Shown piece after piece: positions 23,400 through 58,400 of a stretch of 64,000 bases of DNA (position 1 is its first letter; the number at the start of each line of letters is the position of its first letter). This DNA is from Quillaja saponaria. Its lineage: Eukaryota; Streptophyta; Magnoliopsida; Fabales; Quillajaceae. The position numbers and the translations under genes are program-made. The stretch spans positions 2,180,134 through 2,244,133 of the forward strand of contig CM055618.1 in assembly GCA_029379385.1 (NCBI GenBank), in the 5' to 3' direction. The notes beneath the pieces were generated by a model. That model did not search any database and was not told the DNA's origin. It saw nothing but the letters and a program-made list of their open reading frames with translations.

Positions 23400-24651
23400 T
23401 GTTAGGATTCCCACCTCCATTTCATAAGCAGACTTGTACATAGTCCGCACTTTAGTGAGATAAAGGAAACCACTTGAATTTCCCTAGACTTATATTGGAG
23501 AAAATAATGGATTGTTGTCGTGTTATTGGAGAATGAAAACGAAGGGCGTTTGTTATGTTATGTGCCTGATGATAAATTGTACAAAAAGGAAACCAAGCAG
23601 AGCCTATTGGCGCCTAGGCACCAGGGACAGTAGCATCCAGCACTTAGGCACCGGAAAAGTAGTGCCTAGGTGGGCAACAGGACTTCCCACTCCAAAGTTC
23701 AGTGCCTAAGTGCCAGAACTTCAGTGCTACAGCACCAGCTCGATTCCTAGTCCAAGTTGAACTCTTTTTGAGGGTTTTAAAGCCTATTTAAAGAGATTTA
23801 TGTTAGGGAATCAAGACACACAAGTTTAGCTAAGAAGTTCTGGAGTTTAAAAGAGGATCAAGAGTGCAAAGATCAAGAGGAGCTTGGATGGTTAAAGATT
23901 GAAGCCTGACAACCATCAATTTTCTTCGTTCTACTCTTTCCTTTCTTTGTGCTTATTTGATGTTTTCTTTATATGAATTCGTATTTACACTATGTAGCAT
24001 GAAGTAATTACTTCTCTAGGATTGCAACAAAACTTAACATTAGCTTGGTTTTATGTTTATAATTTGATTGCTTAGGATTTGATATATGAGTTATTTATTT
24101 TATCCCATGGTTAATGCTTCTAATTGATTAGCTACTAATTAGATTGATGTGGTAACTTAGAGGAACCTTGAAAAAGGAAATCTAGGTTTAGCCTTAAATA
24201 AGATATAACTTGTTTGAATTCATTCACATACTTATTTGTGTAGCCATAGTTAGGACTATTCTTATGAGTTTAGTTCAACTCAATTCTCGTAGAAATAAAG
24301 TGAATTGGTTAAGTTAGATATTATTATAAGCAATTTAAAATATACTTATAATTAAATAAGACCTTAGGTTAATAATGCGAAATCATAACTAAGCATGATA
24401 AGATAATAATAATCTAAGGAATTATTAAGGGAAATTGTAATTCTAGATTTTCTCCATTACATTCTTGCATTTGCTTGCTTTAATTTTATTTAGTTTAAAA
24501 TATCAATCTTAAAGTTCATTCATTTGGATAAAATTAGAATTGGTAAATTTTGGTACTTAGAAATTGTTAGATATAATTCCTGATGGGAACGATCTCTACT
24601 TACACTTTATTACTTGTACAAGATACGGTCACTTGCATAGTAAATTCGACA
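23400..24651 (+). mobile_element. Athila-like Gypsy LTR
   Basis: The segment starts TGTTAGGATTCCC and ends TTCGACA. It is followed by TTTTTTGACGATGTTGCCAGG (from about 24655), a diverged form of the primer-binding context TTGGCGCCGTTGCCGGGGA typical of plant Athila/Tat Gypsy elements. Inside, 23600-23740 repeats GTGCCTAGG/AGGCACC/GTGCCTAAG-type motifs. No 3' LTR was found. Confidence 0.6.
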
Positions 24652-24809
24652 ATAATTTTTTGACGATGTTGCCAGGGAATTAGTCTAATATTTGTTTATG
24701 TTAATACCAATCAATTCTAGTTTTAATTCAAACTTTCTTTTTTGTTTACTTTTCATGTACTCTTGGTTGTGCATGCAATAAACTCGAAGCTTGGAGCTTG
24801 TTCCTTTTG

Positions 24810-25037
24810 ATCCCGAGATCAATAGGACATATTGAAGATTTAGGAAAGAAAAGTCACAAGCTTTGAATCAAGGGCCAGCTATGGTTGAAAATCAAGAACC
24901 TAAGCACTTAAGGGATTATGCAGTCCCTCTTGTTCAAGACCTTCATTCAAGCATCCTAAAACCGCCTATTCAAGCCAATAATTTCAAGATCAAGCCTAGC
25001 CAAATCCAAATGATTCAACAAATAAATCAATTTTGCT
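24810..25037 (+). pseudogene. Athila-like gag N-terminus, truncated
   Basis: The frame reads DPEINRTY, a TGA, RFRKEKSQALNQ, then HLRDYAVPLVQDLHSSILKP, PPIQANNFKIKPSQIQMIQQ. This matches the conserved start of Athila-type gag (LRDY...I..P.I.ANNFEIKP..I.MIQ). It stops abruptly at about 25035, where AlaRS-derived sequence begins, so the rest of the element is gone. Confidence 0.7.
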
Positions 25038-25720
25038 AGAAAATAACATATCTTTTCCTACAGTCTAAATGATTTGCTTCTCAACTGCTCGGCATAAACC
25101 ATGATTGATGGTTGAAAGTAACCAAGGATTGAAGTATGTTTCTTTATTTTAGTATCACTAGTTGCCAGTTCTTGTTTCTATGAATAAGATTAATTCAGAG
25201 AAAGAATGAAGTCCTAAGTATAATAACAAAGTGAAGCAGTTGACGTCTCAACTATGCCAAATTGAGAAAACAAGCAACTAAAAAAACTACAAAACCTTGA
25301 ACTTTAAATTCATGCAATAGAAAACCACAAAGATTACAGAATTATCGGGTCTCTGTTGACCCAATAATCAAAACAGGGGTGAAAAAAAATGTGGACATGC
25401 GGAGAACAAGATCAATACCAGCATTAGCAAAGAGAAGCATTGGGTCATTATGGGGCACAACAGGGTTAGACTTCCAGTAGACATGGTTCTTCTCCTCGAA
25501 AAAATTGAAGAAACTGTCTCTCACAAGGGTGGCCGGCCACTCTAACTCCGACGACTCAGAGTCGGGCATGGCAACAGATGAAATGGAGAACCTTGGTGAA
25601 TGTGAAAGAACGAGAAAAGTGATCTGAATGAGTGGAAGACTATCGGCGACGAAAATGTTGGAGTACTAAGGAATACGCGCTGAGAATTCAGTCATTTCTA
25701 TTAAATACACAGCCTCATTT
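25035..25720 (-). pseudogene. Alanyl-tRNA synthetase first-exon relic
   Basis: This block is homologous to 54612-55400, the first exon of the intact AlaRS gene with its upstream region and the start of intron 1. The exon (25419-25569) starts [20 protein letters not shown] and runs to LLFANAG with the same donor (G|GTATTG). It differs by a few substitutions (for example NDPM for NDPT). Nothing of exons 2-23 follows on the left; an Athila gag fragment abuts it instead. Upstream of the ATG there is only one copy of the [12 protein letters not shown] unit, and the extended frame meets a stop before any ATG, so the organelle leader of the intact gene is not preserved. Confidence 0.85.
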
Positions 25721-26134
25721 GTGCAAATATTCGTTTTGTTTGCTGAAAATTGTATCAATTTTCAATTTATTCCTTTTCTTTAATTAATTTAATCTTTACA
25801 ATTATTTTCAATCAAATTATATTTTCTTATTATCATCATATTATATATAAACAAAATAATTTTACATAATTTAGTTGTAATAAAAAAATTCACAAAATCT
25901 AAGAATAATTTAAGCACGTTATTATTTTTATAATTACATGTGTTTATTTTGTTAATTCATTATATATATATATATATATATATATGAAATTTAATTTTAA
26001 AATTTTAAATTTTGGAGGGTAAAATTGGCTAAAAAATTAAATAAAGTTAATGATTTTAACTTTTATTAAACAAAAGTTTAGACAAAAATATTAAAAAAAT
26101 TAATAAAAATTGATGGATCCAATAAAAGTAAATA

Positions 26135-26815
26135 AAAATAGAGTTAATTATATTTTATCCTTATGTTTTGTGATAATCTCATTAATTATCGAATTAGGTA
26201 TATAACCCCCTTATTTGAGTCATAACTAACAAATAATTATATCTCTTCTAAATTAACCATTAAATCTAACATATTAACTCGTAAAAGACTAAATTGCCCT
26301 CATGATAAAAAAAAAATTTATGTTTCCTTATTTTTACATCTTTTTCTTTTATTTTTTTATGAAAATAAATTATTTATATTGATTCAATTTTAGCATACAT
26401 AAATAATATTTGAATCATTTATAATTTTTATTTTCTTGTCATAATATTTAAATTATTAATACTAATAGGTTTACTAATATTATTTTTCTCATTTATAGAA
26501 ATTATATAATTTGTTGTTTCAATTTACGTTTTAATAATAATATTTTCATCAAAACTTTTATTTTCTTATTAATGCATTACATATTAAGGATTACAGTAAA
26601 ATTGAATAAATATAGAGTTTTAATTGCTAGAAAAAGAAAAGATAAAAGAAGAAAGAAGACATAGAAAAGTCAAAGAAATAAAAAACTTATAATAAGGATA
26701 GTTTAGGTTTTTCTAAGTTAATTTGTTAGATTTTACGTCTAATTTGGATGATTAGGGATTATTTACTAATTATGACTCAAATAAGAGAATTATGTACCTA
26801 ATTTGATAATTCATG
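26135..26815. mobile_element. Long-TIR element (MULE-like MITE)
   Basis: The left arm (about 26180-26295; GAATTAGGTATATAA, TTATTTGAGTCATAA, TAAATCTAACATATTAA) is the reverse complement of the right arm (about 26690-26812) over more than 100 bp with mismatches. The AT-rich middle has no transposase. A partner copy lies at 55885-56665 in the second spacer, where the right arm is rearranged. Confidence 0.55.
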
Positions 26816-29152
26816 TGTCACACCCCTCATGGAAGCATGACTGGCCGGAGGAATGGTAACCAAACCTCCGTAACCCTGATTCAAATAAAGGAACGACCAA
26901 GAAATTATAAAGACAAAAGTTAACATTAAAAGTTGGTTGATTACAACAAATCACACTTACTGAAAATTTCGGCAGAGATCCCTTACAATATGGAATATGC
27001 CTTGAAATACAATCCTATAAACTCTTTTATTACTCAACATAATACAAAGACTATAAAGAGCTCTGCTCCGTTCACATCATCAACAAAACAAGTACTAGAA
27101 TATTACATCATACCATATTTGACACCCACAGTTCTAATGTGACTGCAAACTTTCATCCTTGACTCCAAGTATGAGATTCCGAGACATACCTTGTTGTCAA
27201 ATTCTTAGCAAAACCTCGCATTAGCTATTAACTTCTTTTGAGGTCCTACTACTAAAAATATAACCACAGAAATGGGTGAGTCCTACGGACTCAATGAGTG
27301 GAAAATCGTACCCAAAGGGTACTAGCATCACACAACACAAGCATATAACATACGTAATAACACTGCGTAACATTATTCATATCTTAATTCACATTGCACG
27401 TATACATTGTAACGGTCATAAATTCACAATTTACATGATACACAAAATCACAAATTTATCAGAGCAATGATACCAAACAAAGCAACCAAAGGGCCAACAA
27501 GTAACCCAGTCACGCACACCAATATCACCCCCTACCGGGCATTTACGCGCCCGCACACCAAATTAATTTCCCGTACACAATCCATCCCACCGGGGCTGAG
27601 CACTCAATTCTTTTTAAAAATATTCATCAAAATCAGGATTTCTCATGATTTCAAATCAGAGTATCCAAGATGCACCTGGATTTTTAATTTCAGAAATGAA
27701 AATCATTTTCCAGAAAATATTCACGAAGTTAACCCTTATCAAACACAATCAATGTCAATCATAGTTAACCAATATCAAGCAAACATTATTCAAGCAATTT
27801 ACTGAAATACTCCACTAGTTTACTTTCCATATATCACACATATTCAAATAAACATATAATCACACATAATAATCTAGCCCCTAAAGGCAGCAATTAACCA
27901 CTCACCTGTTACCTATTTCATTCGCCACTCACACTTGTGTCCATGCGTCTCATCAGGTTCACATTGGAATCCGGAACTTGCTCATTCACTAGTTTAAGTT
28001 TACCCTTAAATCAAAGGGTACAAGGTAATAACAAATCCCACACAAAGGCAGAGCTACTGCTTTACACACCCTCCTTCTTGGCTGAGTTTTCCTATAGCAG
28101 CTTCCCACATTTGGCTGCTGCACTCCTTCAGGGATGTTCCACGGCAACCAGAAGAGATGGTCAAAAGATGAAATGCTACCAACCCTACTAAACAGCCAAG
28201 ACAGGGCACAGCTATACTTCAGCTGTTGTCCCTGTTTCACTTCAATTCCTTCTCTAACACCACCACACCCCAAGCACAAAGGTTTACCCACCAAAAGTCA
28301 GGAGGTGCTGCTACAAGGAAAGAAGCTTACTGCCAACAAAACCAAAACACTTCTTGGCAGCAAGACAAGAGGAGCAGAGGCAACATGGAAGGCCCAGAAC
28401 AGAGTGGTATCCCTTGGAGTGAAGAGGAATTGATTTCCGTTTCCAAGACCATTGGATTCAAGCTGAGCATGAGGTAAATTCCATGGAAGAATTACAAAGA
28501 AGAGCACGGCAAAGATGGTTTGGAAGAATAAGAAAACAACACACATAGAAGACGGCACCACAAAACTCACGTAGCCAAGGAAACAGGGCATCACACAGCT
28601 GCGATTCATGGAGGTCAAGAAGGATAATACTGCTTCTATGGATTAAAAGGCAGAAAATAGTGTAAAAGAAAGAAGAACTAGGCCCCCTCCCAGTGAATAA
28701 TTTCTGAAGAGTCTAGAACAAGGGAGGAAGGAAGCTTACGGCACCAAACAAAAAAAATATCTCCTCCTCCCTAAAGCTAAGTTGGTTGTAGGGTACAAAG
28801 ATACAAAAGAATAAATAATTAAACAACACACACCACAATATAAAATTGTTAAATTAAAAGGTGAAAATTTAAGGTCTAAATTTATATATATATATATTAT
28901 AATTATTTTCTAATTGATTTCTTTTTAGTTTTCACTCAACAATAAAATTTACATAAGCATTTTTCAAGTTTTAAGTTACCCAATAATGTAATAAAGATTA
29001 ATTCATAATTACATGTACAAATATACCAATGTTTGTTTATTTATTTATTATTATTTCTTCGCATAAACTTTTATTCACCTCGTCTCACCAAATTACGTAC
29101 AAATATTTTTTTTAAATATACGTAAAAATATCGAATTGTGAGGATTATAACA
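26816..29152. mobile_element. Solo LTR (or LTR-like insertion) with 5-bp target duplication
   Basis: The insertion begins TGTCACACCCC, ends ATTATAACA, and is flanked on both sides by TCATG (26811-26815 and 29153-29157). TG...CA ends with a perfect 5-bp duplication are the hallmark of LTR elements. The equivalent position in the second spacer is empty. At 2337 bp with no pol sequence inside, a solo LTR of a long-LTR Gypsy element is most likely; the GGTGGGATGG..TGTGTACGG motifs (complement of 27565-27595) fit that. The open frames at 27937-28618 overlap on both strands and are not credible genes. Confidence 0.7.
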
Positions 29153-30093
29153 TCATGTGACTTGTAAAAATATAATAACTCAATTAAAAAATTCATAATA
29201 CAGTGACCTAATAATAAATTATAAAGACAAATTATAATTTTGTTTTTTAATAAATCAGAGAAAAGCTCAACTATTGCCTTTTATAAAAGAAGATGAAATG
29301 ATTGTCAACAACTCAAGCTCCGAATTTAATTAATGATTGTTTCTTCTTCTTTCTATCTCCACAAAATTAATGTTAGTGGATTTGAACCCTCAATTGAAAA
29401 TTGAGAAGTGAATGTAGTCAAAGAACTTGGTAAACCAGTATAAATCTCTGTTTACTATTTATCTTACCCTACTCTTTTATTTATATGCAAGTTTATTAAT
29501 TGCTCAATCTGTTTGTAATTTTAAAAGAAAAAGTTAGTTTTTATTTGCAAAACCTATTCAACTCCCTTCTAATTTTTCCTTTTAGGCCAACAATATTAAT
29601 TTTTAGAGTTTAGTTAAGTTGTAATTATTTTTCAAATTTTAGAGAGACATGTATAGGTACTTTTAGAAATAGATAAGTGGTCTTTGTAGCTTCGACAAAA
29701 TTTAGATGAGGATGGAATAATTTAATCTAATAATAATGAAAAAATTATTTCTAACAAAACAACTATTTTATTTTAATTAAACTTTTAAAAATCAGATTGT
29801 ATAATAAATCTTAATTACAAAAAAAAGGTTAGTTTTTCTTAGATTTATATTTTAAGATTTTGGTTTTTTTTTTTTTTTTTTTTATTGAGTTTAAATAGGA
29901 ATTTTTTTTGACTTGAATTAACTAAAGTAAATAGAAAATAATTATTGAAATAAGATGTAGCCTAAATGTAAAATGTGTAGTAGTAAAATAGTAGGGACAC
30001 AAGTTCAAATCTTGGAGTAATTAATAGTTAGAAGGGCCATCCTAGTAGCAACAAAACCAAGAGATTAGTCTCATAGCAATGCCTCTGAAAAAA

Positions 30094-30373
30094 TCCAAGA
30101 AACCAAAAAATAATATAGTACAGACATGCTCGTCAATTTGTACATGTGGAAGTCCATCAAATTTCCAAGAAACCAAAAAATAATATAGTGCAGACACGCT
30201 CGTCAATTTGTACATGCGAAGTCCATCAAATTTCCAAGAAACCAAAAAATAATATAGTACAGACACACGCTCGTCAATTTGTACATGCGAAGTCCATCAA
30301 ATTTCCAAGAAACCAAAAAATAATATAGTACAAACACGCTCGTCAATTTGTACATGTGAAGTCCATTAGATTT
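30094..30373 (+). repeat. 70-bp minisatellite, four units
   Basis: Units begin at 30094, 30164, 30233 and 30304 with TCCAAGAAACCAAAAAATAA and include ATAGTACAGACA.GCTCGTC and AATTTGTACATG.GAAGTCC. They are almost identical. The second spacer has a single unit at about 57381-57453. Confidence 0.9.
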
Positions 30374-31597
30374 CCTTAAGCTGGTTAATACTAACTTGTG
30401 TAAATTGTCAATTTAACTTAGAATAGATTATACTACAATTGGCTCAATCTGTTATTTGAGAAACCTAAATGCACTCAATCCAATCAGAGCTCCCAAATTG
30501 GTACATAACGAAATCATTTTGATTAAATCATACAACATACCTAGAGATTAAAAATGAAAAGAAGAAGAAATCACCAAGGAAGAACCATGGTGATGGAACC
30601 AAGATAGAAAGATTTATGTTTAATATTTTAATTATTATGATAGATTTAGTGAAATATTTAGAATTTAAAATAATTATATTTGAACTTTAGTTTGGTAGAG
30701 ATTTAATTATATTAGGGTTTTAAAACTTGCTATATATGTCTCTATTCTGTAATTGTCAATTACCTTTTGGTAAATTGAATTGAAGAATATTATTTTTATT
30801 AAATTAATTTAGGTTTCCAATTCCTTTAATCTAGTTCTCCCTCTTTTCCACTAAATCCCTCCCTTTTTCTTTGTTGTGGAGCTCTTTCCTCGAACACAAG
30901 GTTTCAAGACAAATAGCGTGGTTGTTGATATGTTCTAAAAAGTACTTTTTTTTTTTTGCTCTTTTCCTCTTTTTAGGTCTGAGATCACATAGCAATATAT
31001 GACTCTGATTTTGTGGTGCCTTATTTAAGAGGACCATACCCAAGCAATTGTAGCCCTAACCAAACGGAGTATTTTGTAATCAATTGAACTTTTAGATTGG
31101 GTATTTTTTTGCCTAGTTCAATTTGTCAATAGCTAGAATTAATTTCAAGAAAAAATAGATAAGATGAAAAAAGTAATAAAATAATTGTTATAACCACAAA
31201 GTTACAAAGTGATTTTTGCCCAACAAATTTTCAAATTTTTAAAGAATCAAAATAATAGTATGGATAGAAATATGATAATATCTTGATTATAATACTGAGT
31301 ATTTCTACAATTGATTTACGTTTCAAGCTTATAACCTTGATGAAATTATATTCACTCCAAGATGCAAATTGTTACCCTGTATACATTTTTAAATAAAAAT
31401 ATTAATTCATTAGTACAACCAATTAACTCCAAAAAATAAAGGCATAACGAAAAGAAACTTTTGGAAATAATTAGATCTCAATTAAGTGCTCCAATTCTGA
31501 TGATTACTTTGAAGTACACTGAATTTCTATAAGCTAGCTCAAGTAAAGGCTAGCCAAACACTAACTTTGCTAGAGGACCTGAACCCGGTATAATCTA

Positions 31598-55289
<23,692 letters not shown>

Positions 55290-55290
55290 T

Positions 55291-55432
55291 CAGTCGTGCA
55301 AATATTGGGTTTGTTTGGCTGCAAATATTGGGAAATTTGTGCAAATATTCATTTTGTTTGGTTGCAATATTGAGAAATACACAGCCTCATTTGTGCAAAT
55401 ATTCATTTTGTTTGGCTGCAATATTGAGTGTG
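55291..55432 (-). promoter_or_regulatory. Three-unit repeat just upstream of the AlaRS start
   Basis: TTTGTGCAAATATTCATTTTG followed by TTTGG.TGCAATATTGAG occurs three times (starting near 55293, 55332 and 55389), immediately upstream of the first ATG. It probably lies in the 5' UTR or core promoter. The first-exon relic at 25700 has a single unit. No clear TATA box was identified on the minus strand. Confidence 0.6.
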
Positions 55433-55499
55433 CAAGCAAGAGTTAGGGATTTTAAAATACAAATTTTTAGACAAAAAAGGGCAAGGTGGCCTTCACATT

Positions 55500-58400
55500 T
55501 TGTGTATAGTCTCTTATAATTGCATCAATTTTTAATTTAATTATTTTTTTAATCATTTCAATCTTTAAAATTATTTTCAATCAAGTTATATTCTCTTATT
55601 ATCATTATATTATATATAAATAAATTAATTTTACATAATTTAATTATAATAAAAAAAATTACAAAACCCTAAAAATAATTGAAGCACATTATTATTTTTA
55701 TGGTTATGTGTATTTATTTTGTTAATTTATAATATGAAACTTAATTTAAAAATTTTAAATCTAAAGGACAAAATTGACTTAAAAAAATAAACTAAATAAA
55801 GTTGATGATTTTAACTTTTCTTAGAGAAAAGTTTAGACAAAAATATATAAAAATTGACGGATCCAATGAAAGAAAATAAAAATAGAGTTAATTACATTTT
55901 ATCCCTATGAACTAATCATTAATTTCATAAACTATCGAATTAGGTATATAACATCCTTATTTGAGTTATAATTAACAAATAATCATCTCTCTTCTAAATT
56001 AGCCATTAAATCTAACATATTAACTCATAAATGATTAAATTACCCTCATTATAATTTTTATATATATATTTTCTCATTTTTACATCTTTTTCTTCTATTT
56101 TTTATGAATATAAATTATTTATATCAATTCAATTTTAGCAGGCATAAATAATATTTGAATCATTTATAATTTTTATTTTCTTGTCATCATATTTAAATTA
56201 TTAATACTAATAGGTTTACTAATATTATTTTCTCATTTATAAAAATTATATAATTTATTGTTTCAATTTGTGTTTTAATAATAATATTTTCATCAAAACT
56301 TTTATTTTCTTATTATTGCATTACATATTAAGGAATATAGTAAAATTGAATAAATATAGAGTTTTAATTGTTAGAAAAAGAAAAGATAAAAGAAGAAAGA
56401 AGACATAGAAAAAAAAAAAAACTTATAATAAGGATAGTTTAGGACTTTTCTAAGTTAATTTGTTAGATTTTATGTCTAAATTGGATGATTTGGGGTTATT
56501 TGCTAATTATATATAATTTATGTCTCTATAATTTATTATTAGGCCATTGTATTATGAATTTTTTAATTGAGTTATTATATTTTTATAAGTCACATGAACT
56601 ACTACCCATTTTTTAATAACTCACATTAATTATCAAATTAGGCACATAACCTCTTTATTTGAGTAACTCAAAGCTCCAAATTTAATTAATGATTGTTTCT
56701 TCTTCTTTTTATCTCCACAAATTTAATGTTAGTGAATTTGAATTCTTAAGTGAAAATTGAGAAGTGGGTATAGTCAAAGAACTTGGTGAACCAATATAAA
56801 TCTCTGTTTTCAATCTCTAACCCTACTTTTTTACTTATATGCAAGTTTATTAATTACTCAATCTGGTTTGTAATTTTTAAAAGAAAAAGTTAGAGTTTTT
56901 ATTTGCAAAACCTTTTGAACCCCCTTCTACTTTTTCCTTCTAGGCCAACAATATTAATTTTGAGTTTTAAAGTTTTAATTATTTTTCAAATTTCAGAGAG
57001 ACGTGTATATGTACTTTTAGAAAGAGAGAAGTGGCTCACTGTTAGCTTCAACATAATTCAGATGAGGATGGAGTAATTTAATCTAATAATAATGAAAAAA
57101 TTATTTCCAACAAAACAACTATTTTATTTTAATTAAACTTTTACAAATCAAATCGTATAATAAATCTTAATTAAAAAAAAAAAGGTTAGTTTTCTTAGAT
57201 TTATATTTTAAGATTTTGGTTTTTTTTTTTTTTTTATTGAATTTAAATAGGATTATTTTTTACTTGAATTAACTAAAGTAAATAGAAAATAATTATTGAA
57301 ATAAGATGTAGCCTAAATGTAAAATGTGTAGTAAGTAAGGATAAAAGTTCATATCTTGGAACAACAATGCCTCTGCAAAAATTCAAGATACAAAAAAATA
57401 TATATATATAGTACGAACACACTCATCAATTTGTACATGTGAAGTCCATTAGATTTTCATAAGTTGGTTAATACTAACTTGTGCAAATTGTCAATTTAAC
57501 GTGTAATAGATTATATTATGATTGGCTCAATCTGTTAATTAGGAAACCTAAACGCATTCAATCCAATTAGAGCTCCCAAATTGGTACATAACGAGACCAT
57601 TTTGATTAAATCATACAACATACCTAGAGATTAAAAATGAAAAGAAGAAGAAATCACAAAGGAAGAACCATGGTAATGGAAACAAGATAGAAAGATTTAT
57701 GTTTAATATTTTTATTATTGTGATAGATTTGGTGAAATATTTAGAATTTAAAATAATTATATTTGAACTTTAGTTTGGTAGGGATTTAATTATATTAGGG
57801 TTTTAAAACTTACTATATATGTCTCTATTTTGTAATTGTCAATTACCTTTCGGTAAATTGAATTGAAGAATATTATTTTTATTAAATTAATTTAGGTTTC
57901 CAATCCCTTTACTCTAGTTCTCCATCTTTTCCTCTAAATCCCTCCCTTTTTCTATGTCGTGGAGCCCTTTCCTCTAACATAAGGTTTAAGGACAAATGGT
58001 GGTGTTGTTGACATGTTACAGAAAGCACTTATTTTTATTTGCTCTTTTCCTCCTTTTTAGGTCTGAGATCACACAGCTATATATGGCTCTGATTTTGTGA
58101 TGCCTTATTTAAGAGGATCATACCCAAGCAATTGTAGCCCTGACCAAACGGAAAATTTTGTAATCAATTGAACTTTTAGATTGGGTATTTTGTTGCCTAG
58201 TGCAATTTGTCAATAGCTAGAGTTAATTTCAAGAAAAAATAGATAAGATTAAAAAAGTAATAAAATAATTGTTTTTACTACAAAGTGATCTTTGCCCAAC
58301 AAATTTTCAAAGAATCAAAATAACAGTATGGATAGAAATATGATAATATTTTGGTTATAATACTGAGTATTTCTACAATTGATTTACGTTTCAAGCTTGT

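Larger units (their letters stand above)
25740..31560. repeat. Spacer copy 1 of the AlaRS tandem unit
   Basis: Apart from insertions, this is colinear with 55500-58518 plus 60375-60490: AT-rich sequence with shared landmarks such as AACTTGGT.AACCA.TATAAATC (29425/56780), ACCATGGT.ATGGAA (30587/57666) and AAGAGGA.CATACCCAAGC (31027/58112). It holds no credible gene; the frame at 30831-31043 (-) is not kept in the other copy. Confidence 0.8.

Noticed and set aside
27937..28618. Overlapping genes of about 100 residues on both strands
   Set aside because: They lie in several frames on both strands within a solo LTR; the openness reflects higher GC content, not selection.
30831..31043. A 70-residue minus-strand protein in spacer copy 1
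   Set aside because: The homologous stretch in spacer copy 2 has indels and substitutions that break the frame, and the composition is Lys-rich low complexity.
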